The notes beneath the pieces are model-generated. The model saw only the letters and a list, made by a program, of their open reading frames with translations, was not told where the DNA came from and did not search any database. Made by a program: the position numbers and the translations under genes. Shown here in pieces: positions 25,459-34,060 of a stretch of 64,000 nt of DNA; the stretch's first letter is position 1; every line of letters begins with the position of its first letter. This DNA is from Streptomyces venezuelae. Lineage in GTDB: Bacteria; Actinomycetota; Actinomycetes; Streptomycetales; Streptomycetaceae. The stretch spans positions 3,951,501 to 4,015,500 of the forward strand of contig NZ_CP029190.1 of the NCBI RefSeq assembly GCF_008642295.1, given 5' to 3'.

Positions 25459-26139
25459 TCACTGCCGGCCGTGGCGGGGGAGCAGGCCGTGGTCCATGGC
25501 CACGACCACCGCATGGGTGCGGTCGCTGACGTCGAGTTTGGCGAAGACGCGCAGCAGATGGGTCTTCACGGTGGCCTCCGCGATCACCAGGCGCCTGCCG
25601 ATGTCCGCGTTGGACAGGCCGTCCGCGACCGCGGTCAGGACATCCACCTCGCGGGCGGTCAGTACCACCGGTGCGGGCCGGCGCATCCGGGCGACCAGGC
25701 GTTCCGCGACGCGCGGGGCCAGCACGGTCTCGCCGCGGGCGGCCGAGCGGATCGCCTCGACGAGCTGCTCGCGGGTGGTGTCCTTGAGGAGGTAGCCGAT
25801 CGCGCCGGCCTCGACGGCCCGCTCGATCTCGGCGTCGGTGTCGTAGGTGGTGAGGATCAGTACACGGGTGCCGGCCGGCCGGGTCCCCGGTCCTGCCGGG
25901 CCGGCCATGATCTCGGCGGTGGCGGCGACCCCGTCCATGACCGGCATCCGGAGGTCCATCAGGACCACGTCGGGGGCCAGGGCGGCGACGAGTGCAACCG
26001 CTTCCCGGCCGTTGTCCGCCTCGGCGACCACCGTGATGGAGGGTTCGGAGGCGAGGAGGGCGACGACTCCGGCCCGCATCACGGTGTGGTCGTCGGCCAC
26101 GACGACCCGCAGGGGCTGGTCGGGGCTTCCGGTCGTCAT
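25459..26139 (-). CDS. NarL/FixJ-type response regulator
   Basis: The 226 residues have a receiver domain with DD near residues 16-17, phospho-Asp in VVLMDLRMPVMDG (about 61) and Lys in LLKDTTREQ. The LuxR-type HTH in the last 65 residues reads LTAREVDVLTAVADGLSN, RLVIAEATVKTHLLRV. It starts 1 nt after the stop of its kinase (TGACATG), so it is coupled. It is the last gene of the MMPL-kinase-regulator operon and probably controls that transporter. Confidence 0.93.
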   Translation of the reverse strand: MTTGSPDQPLRVVVADDHTVMRAGVVALLASEPSITVVAEADNGREAVALVAALAPDVVLMDLRMPVMDGVAATAEIMAGPAGPGTRPAGTRVLILTTYDTDAEIERAVEAGAIGYLLKDTTREQLVEAIRSAARGETVLAPRVAERLVARMRRPAPVVLTAREVDVLTAVADGLSNADIGRRLVIAEATVKTHLLRVFAKLDVSDRTHAVVVAMDHGLLPRHGRQ

Positions 26140-26140
26140 G

Positions 26141-27424
26141 TCAGTGTTCCTTTCGCGTGGCGGTGGTGGCGGCTTCGGTGGCGGTGGTGCTCGTGGTGAC
26201 GGTGGTGCTCGTGGTGGCTGTGGTGGCGGGTGTGGCCGGAGTGGTCATGGCGGCGGGGGCGGTGTGGAAGGTGGCGAGGATCCGGGTGCCGTCGCCGAGG
26301 GAGCTGGTGACGGTGAGCTCGCCGCCCAGTTCGGCCAGCCGCTTCCGCATCCCGTCGAGGCCGAAGCCGGGCGAGTCCCCGACCGTGAACCCCCGCCCGT
26401 CGTCGGTGATTTCCAGCTCGATGGCGTACGGGTGCTGGGTGAGGACCACGCCCACCGTGCTTGCGTCGGCGTGCTTGCGTACGTTCGCCAGGGATTCCTG
26501 GGTGCAGCGCAGCAGGGCGATCCGGGTCTGCTGGTCGCAGTCCACGTCCGGTGGGAGGTCGGCGTCGACGGTGAGCCCGGTGTCCTGGGCGAAACGTTCC
26601 AGCGTGCGGCGCAGGGTGCCGACCACCGGGCCGGGGGTGAGCCCGCTCTGCGGGGCGGAGCCGACCAGCACCCGGGCCTCGGCGAAGTTCTCCCGGGCGG
26701 TCTGCTCGATCGACCGGAGCTGATGCGCGGTCCGCTCCGGGTCGGAATCCAGGGCCGAACGGGCCGCCTCCGCCAGCACGATGATCGAGGCGAAGCCCTG
26801 TGCCAGGGTGTCGTGGATCTCCCGGGCCATCCGCTCCCGCTCGTCCGCCGCGCCCTGCTGCCGGTGCGCCTCGGCCAACCGCTGCCGGGCGCCTTCCAGT
26901 TCGGCGCCGAGCCGGCCCGCGCGTTCCTCGCCGTCCTCCTGCAAGCGGTGCACCAGCAGACCCAGCAGCACCCCGGCGAGGAAGCCGGCCACGGTGAAGA
27001 CCGTGTTCCCGGTGGGGGAGTCGATGGGGTGCAGGAGGGTGCCGGCCACGGTGGCCCCGGCGGCGGCCCCGCTGAGGCCGATCGCGGCCCGCGGGGACGG
27101 GGCGTGGATCCAGAACTGCGGGAGCGAGACGATGAACAGGGCCGCTCCGCCGCCGGGCAGGGCGGCCATCGCCCCCACGCCGAGGGCCAGCAGCACCAGC
27201 CAGGCCCCGGGCGGCAGCACCGGCTCCGCGAGGCGGAGCCGGACCGCGGCGTATCCGGCGGCCAGTACGGCCAGGACGGTCATCGAGGCGTAGAGGGCCG
27301 GACCGTGGTCGTTGCGCAGGCTGATCGCCGAGGGGGCGAGACCGAGCAGCACCCAGACCGCCGAGTACCAGAGGTGGAACTTACGGACGGTCAATCGGGC
27401 GGTGTGCTGCGGCCGTTGCTCCAT
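26141..27424 (-). CDS. Sensor histidine kinase of the MMPL operon
   Basis: The 427 residues have six or so membrane segments in the first 170, then a coiled linker (RAGRLGAELEGARQRLAEAH), HisKA_3 with the phospho-acceptor in RMAREIHDTLAQGF, and a HATPase domain with ELEITDDGRGF and GFGLDGMRKR. The C-terminal 30 residues are a Thr/Ala repeat tail (TTPATPATTATTSTTVTTS), which is unusual and probably disordered. It begins 4 nt after the MMPL stop. The stimulus is unknown; export of a membrane-active compound is a reasonable guess. Confidence 0.9.
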   Translation of the reverse strand: MEQRPQHTARLTVRKFHLWYSAVWVLLGLAPSAISLRNDHGPALYASMTVLAVLAAGYAAVRLRLAEPVLPPGAWLVLLALGVGAMAALPGGGAALFIVSLPQFWIHAPSPRAAIGLSGAAAGATVAGTLLHPIDSPTGNTVFTVAGFLAGVLLGLLVHRLQEDGEERAGRLGAELEGARQRLAEAHRQQGAADERERMAREIHDTLAQGFASIIVLAEAARSALDSDPERTAHQLRSIEQTARENFAEARVLVGSAPQSGLTPGPVVGTLRRTLERFAQDTGLTVDADLPPDVDCDQQTRIALLRCTQESLANVRKHADASTVGVVLTQHPYAIELEITDDGRGFTVGDSPGFGLDGMRKRLAELGGELTVTSSLGDGTRILATFHTAPAAMTTPATPATTATTSTTVTTSTTATEAATTATRKEH

Positions 27425-27428
27425 GCGG

Positions 27429-29693
27429 TCAGCCTACGTTCACGGCCCGGCCGGCGTCGGCGCCGTCGTGGGCGCCGTCCCCGAGGGCTCCGGGGCGGCC
27501 GGGCTCCGTGGCCACGGCCTTCCGGCGGGCCCGGCGTACACCTCGGGACGGCCACCAGTTGGCCTCGCCGAGCAGCAGCATCAGGGAGGGCAGGATCAGG
27601 ACCCGGATGACGAAGGCGTCGAGGAGGACGGCCACGGCCAGGCTGAAGCCGATCTGCTTCATCTCGATCAGATGCAGGGCGGCGAAGCTGGCGAACACCG
27701 TCACCATCACCGCGGCGGCGCTGGTGACCACCCCGGCCGAGCTGCGGATGCCGTCGATGACCGCCTGCCGGGTGGGCACGCCGTTCAGCGCGGCCTCCCG
27801 GATCCGGCTGATCACGAACACCTGGTAGTCCATCGACAGCCCGAAGAGGATCACGAAGAGGAACAGCGGGACACGGGAGCCGATCGAACCGGTGGAGTCG
27901 AAGCCGAGGATTCCTTCGGCCCATTCGTACTGGAAGACCAGCACCAGCACGCCGAGCGAGGCGGCGGCGGAGAGCAGGTTCAGTGCGATGCCGACGAGGC
28001 CGAGGACCACGGAGCGGAAGGCCCATACGGTCATGGCGAAGGTGACCAGCAGCAGCGCGGCGATGATCAGCGGGAGCTTCTGCTTCTGGTGGGCCGGGTA
28101 GTCCTGGCTGCGGGCGATGTCGCCGGTCACGGCGGTCTCGGTGCCGGGCAGCCGGCCGACGGTGGCCGGTATGTGCGTCTCGCGCAGGGACTTCAGCGAG
28201 GCCATGGAGGTGTCGGAGCTGATGAGGTGCGGGACCTTCAGTTCCAGCAGGGTGATCCGGCCGTCGGGGGAGCTCCGCAGGACCGGGGTGCCGGTGACGG
28301 CCGCATCGGCCCGGGCGCGGTCGGCGAGCCGGCGGAGTTCGGCCGCCACCTCCTCGGTGCGCTCGGCGTCGGCCCGTACGACGACCTGGTGCATGGCCTT
28401 GAGCTCGGGGTAGGAGGCCAGCAGCCGGTCGTAGGTCTGCATGGCGGGGATGGCGCGGGAGTGGGTCTCGCGGCTCATCTCGGTCAGGTTCAGGTTCAGC
28501 AGCGGCAGGGCCAGGGCGAGCATCGCGAGGCTGGTGACGACGAGGGCGGCGAGCGGGTGCCTGCGGGTGGGGCGCAGGACGGCGTCGGTGATCCGGTTGC
28601 CGCCGGTCTTCGGGCGCCGGACCTTGGGGGTCGTGCCGCGGGCGGCGGCCCGGGCCTCCTTGCGGGCCTTGCGGCGCTCGGAGCGCTCGCCGAGCTTGGC
28701 GAGCAGGGCGGGGAGCACGGTGAGGGAGCTGACCACGGCGACCAGGGTGACGACGATCGCGCCGGTGGCGATGGAGGAGAAGATCACGTCGTCGGCGAGG
28801 TAGAGGGTGGCGCTGGAGGCGGCGACGGCGAGACCGGAGACGACCACGGCCCGGCCGGAGGTGGCGGCGGCGAGCTCGACCAGGGCCCGGGAGCTGAGCC
28901 GGCCGCCGGCCCGCGCCCGCTCCTCACGCTCCCGCTTGAGGTAGAAGAGCGTGTAGTCGACACCGACGGCGAGACCGATCAGCAGGATGATGTTGGTGCC
29001 GACGCCGGCGTCGGGGAAGAGGTGCGAGGCGAGCATCGACAGACCCACGGCGGCGATGATCGAGGTGAGCGCCAGCAGCAGCGGCACGATGGCCATGGCC
29101 ACGGAGCTGAACACGAGCAGCAGGGTGATCAGGGTGACCGGCAGGGCGATGATCTCGGTGCGGGCGAGGTCGTCGCCGCGCAGCTTGTCGACGCCCTTGC
29201 CGATGGAGGGGCTGCCCACCTCCTCCACCCACAGCCCGGGGTGAGCCGCCTGGACCGCGGCGGTCTGGGCGAGCAGTGGGTCGACGCTCTTCTTGCCGTC
29301 GAGCTCGGCGCCCTTCATGGTGACGTCGACCCGGACGGCGGAGCCGTCGGCGGCCGGCACCGGGTCGGCCACCGACAGCACCTCGGGCAGCTTCCGCATC
29401 CGCTGGACGGTGTCCCGGGCGGCGGCGTCGGCGGCGGCCCGGTCGAGCGGGCCGCCGCCGGGGCGGGCGTGGATCAGGACCCGCTCCAGGGGCCGCTGCT
29501 GGAGGCCGCCCTCGGCCGCGATGGCCTCGGCCCGGCCGGCCTCGCCGATCCGGTAGTCCGCGCTGGTGGCCGGGTTTCCGCCGATCGCGATGCCGGTGCC
29601 CAGGCAGAGCGTCACGAAGAGGAGCCATCCGACGATCGCCCGCCAGGGGCGTTCGGCGCTCCAACGAGCCATGCGTACAGGAAGATTCGTCAT
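27429..29693 (-). CDS. MMPL-family (RND-type) membrane transporter
   Basis: This protein of about 754 residues has the duplicated layout: TM1, a 130-residue extracytoplasmic loop, TM2-6, a cytoplasmic linker (KLGERSERRKARKEARA), TM7, a loop and TM8-12. The proton-relay region is GLAVGVDYTLFYLKRERE in the first half and FGLSMDYQVFVISRIREA in the second, with conserved Asp-Tyr pairs. It exports lipids or antibiotics. Start choices: ATG 29693, ATG 29672 (MARWSAERPW, with TTGACC 33-38 bp upstream) or TTG 29711; none has a ribosome site. It heads the operon with a two-component system. Its upstream region is now the remnant of a broken ABC permease. Confidence 0.88.
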   Translation of the reverse strand: MTNLPVRMARWSAERPWRAIVGWLLFVTLCLGTGIAIGGNPATSADYRIGEAGRAEAIAAEGGLQQRPLERVLIHARPGGGPLDRAAADAAARDTVQRMRKLPEVLSVADPVPAADGSAVRVDVTMKGAELDGKKSVDPLLAQTAAVQAAHPGLWVEEVGSPSIGKGVDKLRGDDLARTEIIALPVTLITLLLVFSSVAMAIVPLLLALTSIIAAVGLSMLASHLFPDAGVGTNIILLIGLAVGVDYTLFYLKREREERARAGGRLSSRALVELAAATSGRAVVVSGLAVAASSATLYLADDVIFSSIATGAIVVTLVAVVSSLTVLPALLAKLGERSERRKARKEARAAARGTTPKVRRPKTGGNRITDAVLRPTRRHPLAALVVTSLAMLALALPLLNLNLTEMSRETHSRAIPAMQTYDRLLASYPELKAMHQVVVRADAERTEEVAAELRRLADRARADAAVTGTPVLRSSPDGRITLLELKVPHLISSDTSMASLKSLRETHIPATVGRLPGTETAVTGDIARSQDYPAHQKQKLPLIIAALLLVTFAMTVWAFRSVVLGLVGIALNLLSAAASLGVLVLVFQYEWAEGILGFDSTGSIGSRVPLFLFVILFGLSMDYQVFVISRIREAALNGVPTRQAVIDGIRSSAGVVTSAAAVMVTVFASFAALHLIEMKQIGFSLAVAVLLDAFVIRVLILPSLMLLLGEANWWPSRGVRRARRKAVATEPGRPGALGDGAHDGADAGRAVNVG

Positions 29694-29796
29694 ACCGAAC
29701 ATGCTGGTCAACGAGGCCTGTCCGCCGACAGGCTCGGCCGGTGGAACCCGGTGTCCACCGGTCGGTGGACGCCGGGCGCTGATGGGGCGGGCGCAG

Positions 29797-30000
29797 CCCG
29801 GGAGCCAGGGCCGCCAGGGTCTCCCAGGAGACGGTCAGGGCACGCTGGTTCCCCGATATGAGCTGTCCGACGAGGGTCACCTCGGCCCGTCGGCCAGCCA
29901 CGTCCAGGGTGATCCGGTCGCCGACCTTCAGGCCGTGCCGGGTCAGGAACGGCGGCCCGGCCACTGCCTCGCCGGCGCCCTGCACATATCTGCCCTTCAC
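29797..30000 (-). pseudogene. Fragment of an ABC transporter permease (FtsX/MacB type)
   Basis: A 68-codon stretch reads VKGRYVQGAGEAVAGPPFLT, RHGLKVGDRITLDVAGRRAE and VTLVGQLISGNQ, which is the periplasmic-domain sequence of FtsX-like ABC permeases. It lacks both the N-terminal membrane helix upstream (cut at about 30000) and everything after LAALAPG. No complete gene surrounds it. It abuts, head to head, a response regulator that is cut at the same point. Confidence 0.7.
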
Positions 30001-30002
30001 GA

Positions 30003-30527
30003 CGCGCGCTCGCCCAGAACCCGGCCTGCCGGGTGATCATGCTGACCACCTTCGACCTCGACCAGTACGTCTATGCCGCGCTCGCGGCCGGCGCCGGCGG
30101 CTTCCTGCTCAAGGACGTCACCTCCGACCATCTGGCCGCAGCCATCCGCCTGGTGGGTACCGGAGACGCCCTGCTGGCCCCGTCCATCACCCGCCGCCTG
30201 GTGGAGCGCTACGCCGGATCGGACCCGGGGGCCGCAGCCGCACCCGGATCCGTACTCGGACCGGGGTCCGCCGCCCCGAGGCCGCGCGCCGCCGCGTCCG
30301 CCCGGGTGCACCGGGACCTGGCCGGTCTGACCCCCCGTGAACACGAGGTCCTGACGCTGATGGGCCGCGGTCTGTCCAATGCCGAGCTGGCCCGGGCCCT
30401 GACCCTCAGCGAGGCCACGGTGAAGACCCACGTGGCCCGCATCTTCGCCAAACTGAACCTCCGCGAGCGGGCCCAGGCGGTGGTGCTGGCCTACGAGACG
30501 GGTCTGGTCTCCCCCGGAGACGGGGAC
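30003..30527 (+). pseudogene. 5'-truncated NarL-type response regulator
   Basis: Homology begins abruptly at about 30003-30009 (LAQNPACRVIMLTTFDLDQY) in the middle of a receiver domain. The acidic pair and phospho-Asp (about 70 residues) are missing, while the Lys switch (LLKDVTSDH) and a full LuxR HTH (LTPREHEVLTLMGRGLSN, TVKTHVARIFAKLNLRERAQ) remain. A GTG at 30033 could start a short DNA-binding protein. No stop appears near the natural end (GLVSPGDGD); the frame stays open to 31109 over the opposite gene. It is probably non-functional, or a constitutive DNA-binding remnant. Confidence 0.72.
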
Positions 30528-31051
30528 TCATCCGTCTCCCGCAGGCCGACCCGGCCGGCGAGCTGGGCGATCGCGGTCCCCCCGCACAGCAGCAGACCAC
30601 GCTCCAGGGAACCGCGGGCATCGCGGTCGAACCGGCGCCAGAGAGCCGGATTGCGCACCATCACGTTCGGGTCCACCTCCACATGGTGGCCGTCGTCGTC
30701 GCACACGATCATCCGCTGGGCGACACCGTCCACCCACCGTACGGAGATCAGCCGGTCGGTCCGGACGGTGCGCCGGGTGAACAGCCCGCGCGAGCTCAGC
30801 CGGCCGGGCGCCGCCGAGACCCGCGGCGGCAGTAGCACCACGAACAGCAGGAAGGCCAGACCGGTCCAGGCGAGGCCGCGGACCACGGTCAGCCGCCCCA
30901 ACCCGGCGTCGACGACCAGGAGCAGGGCGAGCAAGAGCGCCGCCACCCCGATCGCGGTCCGCCGCTCGCCCCGCCAGTGGGCGTCGTACACGACGGGTTC
31001 GGGAGGTTCGTCCGCCTCGTCCGGACCCGGAACTTCGCAGCCTCGTTCCAT
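30491..31051 (-). CDS. Two-helix membrane protein with PH-like C-terminal domain
   Basis: The 186 residues have an acidic N-terminus (DEADEPPEPVVYD), two adjacent transmembrane helices (about 33-80), then a beta-rich cytoplasmic domain with LISVRWVDGVAQRMIVCDDD and HHVEVDPNVMVRNPALWRRF, which looks like a bacterial PH (bPH) fold. The function is unknown. Its end overlaps the tail of the truncated response regulator on the other strand. It is divergent from the KimA-like K+ transporter. Confidence 0.75.
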   Translation of the reverse strand: MERGCEVPGPDEADEPPEPVVYDAHWRGERRTAIGVAALLLALLLVVDAGLGRLTVVRGLAWTGLAFLLFVVLLPPRVSAAPGRLSSRGLFTRRTVRTDRLISVRWVDGVAQRMIVCDDDGHHVEVDPNVMVRNPALWRRFDRDARGSLERGLLLCGGTAIAQLAGRVGLRETDESPSPGETRPVS

Positions 31052-31136
31052 GGATATGGACGCTAGAAGCTCCCAGCGGACCGGTCCGGTGATCCTTACG
31101 GCTCGTTGATGCGTTCCTGACGACTCCCGGATGCCG

Positions 31137-31200
31137 CGTCAAAGACCCGTCACGACCAGGCGGTTCCGCGTCAAGAAAGCGCGTGGAACGGCCGTAGGAC
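31137..31200 (+). promoter_or_regulatory. Predicted KdpE-type operator and promoter of the KimA-like gene
   Basis: Four direct half-sites start at 31137 (CGTCAAAGACC), 31148 (CGTCACGACC), 31169 (CGTCAAGAAAG) and 31180 (CGCGTGGAACG): steps of 11, 21 and 11 bp. A TAGGAC -10-like box lies 15 bp after the start of the last half-site (31195-31200). Sequence, spacing and -10 distance all match the kdp promoter at 34546. Direct repeats with an 11-bp period are typical of OmpR/PhoB-family regulators such as KdpE. Confidence 0.6.
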
Positions 31201-31251
31201 GCAATCCCCGGAGCACCCTGGGCGGACCTGCCACGAAAGGGAACACCGGAG

Positions 31252-33105
31252 ATGTCCGTCCTGACGACTGAGCCTGCGGCTGAGAACCCCACCGCCGAGG
31301 AACCCCCCGATACCGGAGCGCGCCACAAGCTGACCGCCGTCACCGGTCTGGCCGCCCTGTCGCTGGACGCCATGGCATCGGTCGCCTACGGACCCGAGGC
31401 CATCGTGCTGGTCCTGGCCGCGGCAGGCGCGCACGGGCTGGGCTTCACGCTCCCCGTCACCTTTGCGATCGCCGCCCTGCTGGCCGTGCTGGTGGCCTCG
31501 TACCGGCAGGTCATCGCGGCCTTCCCGGACGGCGGCGGCAGCTACGCGGTCGCCAAGGCGCACCTCGGGCGGCGCACCAGCCTGGTCGCCGCCGCCTCCC
31601 TGGTCCTGGACTACGTCCTCAACGTGGCGGTCGCCGTCACCGCCGGTGTCGCCGCGCTGACCTCGGCCTTCCCGGAGCTGCACGGCGAGCGGCTGTGGAT
31701 ATGCCTCGCCGTCCTGGTGCTGATCACCGCCGTCAACCTGCGCGGCATCGTCGACTCGGCGAAGGCGTTCATCGTTCCCACCGTCGTCTTCATCGCCTCG
31801 ATCCTGGTGCTGATCGGCGTCGGACTGTTCCGGGACGCCCCGGTCTCGGTCGAGGCGGCGGCCGGCCACGCCTCCGTCCTCGCCGACAACGCCACCACCG
31901 TCGGTGCCCTGCTCCTGCTCAAGGCCTTCGCATCCGGCTGCTCCGCCCTGACCGGCGTCGAGGCGATCGCCAACGCCGTCCCGTCCTTCCGGTCCCCCGC
32001 CACCCGCCGCGCCCAGCGCGCAGAGGTGGCCCTGGGTGCCGTGCTCGGCGTGATGCTCATCGGCCTGGCGGTGCTGATCTCCCGCTTCGGCCTGCAGCCG
32101 GTCGAGGGCGTCACCGTCCTCGCGCAGCTCGCCGACGCCTCGCTCGGCCACGGACTCGGCTTCTACGTCGTCCAGTTCGCCACGATGGTGCTGCTGGCGC
32201 TGTCCGCCAACACCTCCTTCGGCGGTCTTCCCGTGCTGCTGAAGCTGCTGGCCCGCGACAACTTCCTGCCGCACGTCTTCGGCCTCAAGGCCGACCGCCA
32301 GGTCCACCGCCACGGGGTGCTCGCCCTCGCCGCCGTCTCCGCCGCGCTGCTGCTCTTCTCCGGAGGCGACACAAACACGCTCGTTCCGCTCTTCGCCATC
32401 GGCGTGTTCCTCGGCTTCACCATCGCCCAGACCGGCATGGTCCTGCACTGGCTGCAGGAGCGCGGCCCCCGCTGGGCCGGCAAGACGGCGCTCAACGGCC
32501 TCGGCGCGCTGCTCACCGGCGTCAGCGCCATCGTCGTCACCGCGACCAAATTCCACGACGGCGCCTGGCTGATCGTCGTCGCCCTTCCGCTGCTGGTCGC
32601 CGCGTTCGAGGCGGTACACCGGGCGTACGGGCGGATCGGCGTCCGGCTCGGCATCGGCCGCATCCCCGAACCCCCGCACCGGGACCGCTCGCTGGTCATC
32701 GTCCCGGTCTCCTCCCTCACCCGGCTCACCAGCGAGGCCCTGACGGCGGCCGTGTCGCTGGGCGACGAGGTGCGCGCGGTGACCGTGGTCCACTCCGACC
32801 CCGAGGACCGGGCGCAGACCGAGGCGCTGGCCCGGGACTGGGCGCTGTGGAACCCGGGTGTGGAGCTGGTCCGGCTGCCGTCCGAGCGGCGCAGTGTCGG
32901 CCGCCCGGTGGCCGCGTACGTACAGAAGCTGGCCCAGACCGAGCCCGGCACCCGGGTCACCGTGCTCATTCCGGAAGCGGAACCGGCCCGCCTGTGGCAG
33001 CGGATCCTTCAGAACCAGCGCGGGGCCGTCGTGGCCCACGCCGTCCGGCGCGACACGGACGCGGTGATCTGCCGGCTCCGTTTCCGGCTGTCCGCTGCGG
33101 ACTAG
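31252..33105 (+). CDS. KimA-like APC/KUP-family potassium importer
   Basis: The 617 residues comprise twelve membrane helices in residues 25-440, then a cytoplasmic domain of about 150 residues (LVIVPVSSLTRLTSEALTAA...) of the kind that binds cyclic di-AMP in Bacillus KimA. The N-terminal motif LSLDAMASVAYGPEAIVLVL and the helix-2/3 motif SYRQVIAAFPDGGGSYAVAK closely resemble KimA, a proton-coupled K+ importer, and less so amino-acid permeases. ATG 31252 follows CCGGAG at 3-4 nt. The kdp-like operator upstream and the kdp operon 3 kb away support a K+ role. Assignment over a general APC permease is an inference. Confidence 0.78.
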   Translation: MSVLTTEPAAENPTAEEPPDTGARHKLTAVTGLAALSLDAMASVAYGPEAIVLVLAAAGAHGLGFTLPVTFAIAALLAVLVASYRQVIAAFPDGGGSYAVAKAHLGRRTSLVAAASLVLDYVLNVAVAVTAGVAALTSAFPELHGERLWICLAVLVLITAVNLRGIVDSAKAFIVPTVVFIASILVLIGVGLFRDAPVSVEAAAGHASVLADNATTVGALLLLKAFASGCSALTGVEAIANAVPSFRSPATRRAQRAEVALGAVLGVMLIGLAVLISRFGLQPVEGVTVLAQLADASLGHGLGFYVVQFATMVLLALSANTSFGGLPVLLKLLARDNFLPHVFGLKADRQVHRHGVLALAAVSAALLLFSGGDTNTLVPLFAIGVFLGFTIAQTGMVLHWLQERGPRWAGKTALNGLGALLTGVSAIVVTATKFHDGAWLIVVALPLLVAAFEAVHRAYGRIGVRLGIGRIPEPPHRDRSLVIVPVSSLTRLTSEALTAAVSLGDEVRAVTVVHSDPEDRAQTEALARDWALWNPGVELVRLPSERRSVGRPVAAYVQKLAQTEPGTRVTVLIPEAEPARLWQRILQNQRGAVVAHAVRRDTDAVICRLRFRLSAAD

Positions 33106-33123
33106 CCGAGATCGCCCGGCCGC

Positions 33124-34035
33124 TCACGCGGGGATCCTGGAACCGGAGACCCCGCGGAGGGCCGGGCGGCCCGTGACATGGTGCACGTACTCGCGGACGA
33201 GCCGGAATCCGGCGGTCCAGGCGAGCAGCCGGCTCGCCCGGTTGTCCCGCGAGCAGCACCAGCTGGCAGTCCGGCCGCGTGCGGCGATGTCACCGGTCAG
33301 GCCGGCTACGCAGGCCAGGGCGAGGTGCCGGCGCCGGTGGTCGGGGTGGGTGAGTACGGCGACGTCGTCGTACGCGCTCCCGCGGAAGCGGGTGCAGGCC
33401 AGGGCCGCGATGCGGCCCTCGGCGAAGGCGGCCCAGGCGCAGCCGGTGGCGGCGAGCCGCTCCGGACCGCCCCAGCTGCCGAGGATCCAGGACCCGTCGA
33501 CCCCCGTCCCCGCCCGTGAGCCGGACGCCGCCCCCGTCCCCGTCGCTGCGCCGGACGCCGCCCCCGTGCCGGCCGCCGCCCCTGCGCCGGACGCCGCCCC
33601 CGTGCCGGCCGCTGCGCCCGTGCCGGTGAAGGCGGCGAGCGCCGCGGTGTCCGCCGCCGTGAGCCGCCGTACGGTCACCCCGCGCGGCACCCGGTGCGAG
33701 GCGGCCGGCTGCTGGTGGACGTAGACCATCCGCTCCCACGGGGTCACCCGGTCGAACGCGGACCACAGGGCCCCGCCGAACCGGGACGGCGCCTCGACAT
33801 AGCTCAGCGCGAAGGGGGCCAAGGCCCCCGGAGCCAGCGCCCCCGGATCGCCCCGCAGCAGGACCTGGTCCCCGCAGGACACCGCGAGGACCCGGGGACC
33901 CTCGGCCCGGTCGGCCCACCAGCGCCCGGTGCCGGTCTCCAGTACGTGCTCGACCAGCGCGCCCGGGCCGGCCGCAGCCGTGGGGAACCGGGCTGCAAGG
34001 GTGGGCAGCCGGTCGTGGGAAAGGATTTCGATCAT
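33124..34035 (-). CDS. GNAT-family N-acetyltransferase with internal Gly-Thr-Ala repeat
   Basis: The 303 residues contain an N-terminal domain (1-130) of the kind seen in double-GNAT-like actinobacterial proteins, a low-complexity repeat (about 137-178) and a C-terminal GNAT core: AAFAEGRIAALACTRF, VAVLTHPDHRRRHLALAC (acetyl-CoA loop), CSRDNRASRLLAWTAGFRLV. It transfers acetyl from acetyl-CoA to an unknown amine. ATG 34035 (or GTG 34047) sits in a small hairpin that includes the ribosome site. It is tail to tail with the KimA-like gene. Confidence 0.82.
   Translation of the reverse strand: MIEILSHDRLPTLAARFPTAAAGPGALVEHVLETGTGRWWADRAEGPRVLAVSCGDQVLLRGDPGALAPGALAPFALSYVEAPSRFGGALWSAFDRVTPWERMVYVHQQPAASHRVPRGVTVRRLTAADTAALAAFTGTGAAAGTGAASGAGAAAGTGAASGAATGTGAASGSRAGTGVDGSWILGSWGGPERLAATGCAWAAFAEGRIAALACTRFRGSAYDDVAVLTHPDHRRRHLALACVAGLTGDIAARGRTASWCCSRDNRASRLLAWTAGFRLVREYVHHVTGRPALRGVSGSRIPA
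33502..33627. repeat. Coding tandem repeat (GTGAAx hexapeptides, 18/36-bp units)
   Basis: Residues 137-178 of the acetyltransferase are about six hexapeptides (GTGAAA, GTGAAS, GAGAAA, GTGAAS, GTGAAS). At DNA level an 18-bp unit is nested in a near-perfect 36-bp unit. It is likely to vary in length between strains by slippage. Confidence 0.65.
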
Positions 34036-34037
34036 GC

Positions 34038-34050
34038 GGGGTGACACCCC
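34038..34050 (-). promoter_or_regulatory. Hairpin enclosing the acetyltransferase ribosome site
   Basis: On the minus strand GGGGT-GTC-ACCCC lies 2 nt before ATG 34035, and its left arm is the only G-rich ribosome site. Folding would hide it. Confidence 0.4.
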
Positions 34051-34060
34051 CTGAAGAGGC

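Noticed and set aside
30528..31109. C-terminal extension of the truncated response regulator
   Set aside because: Composition is antisense-like and family proteins end near 30527; the opposite strand has a plausible membrane protein.
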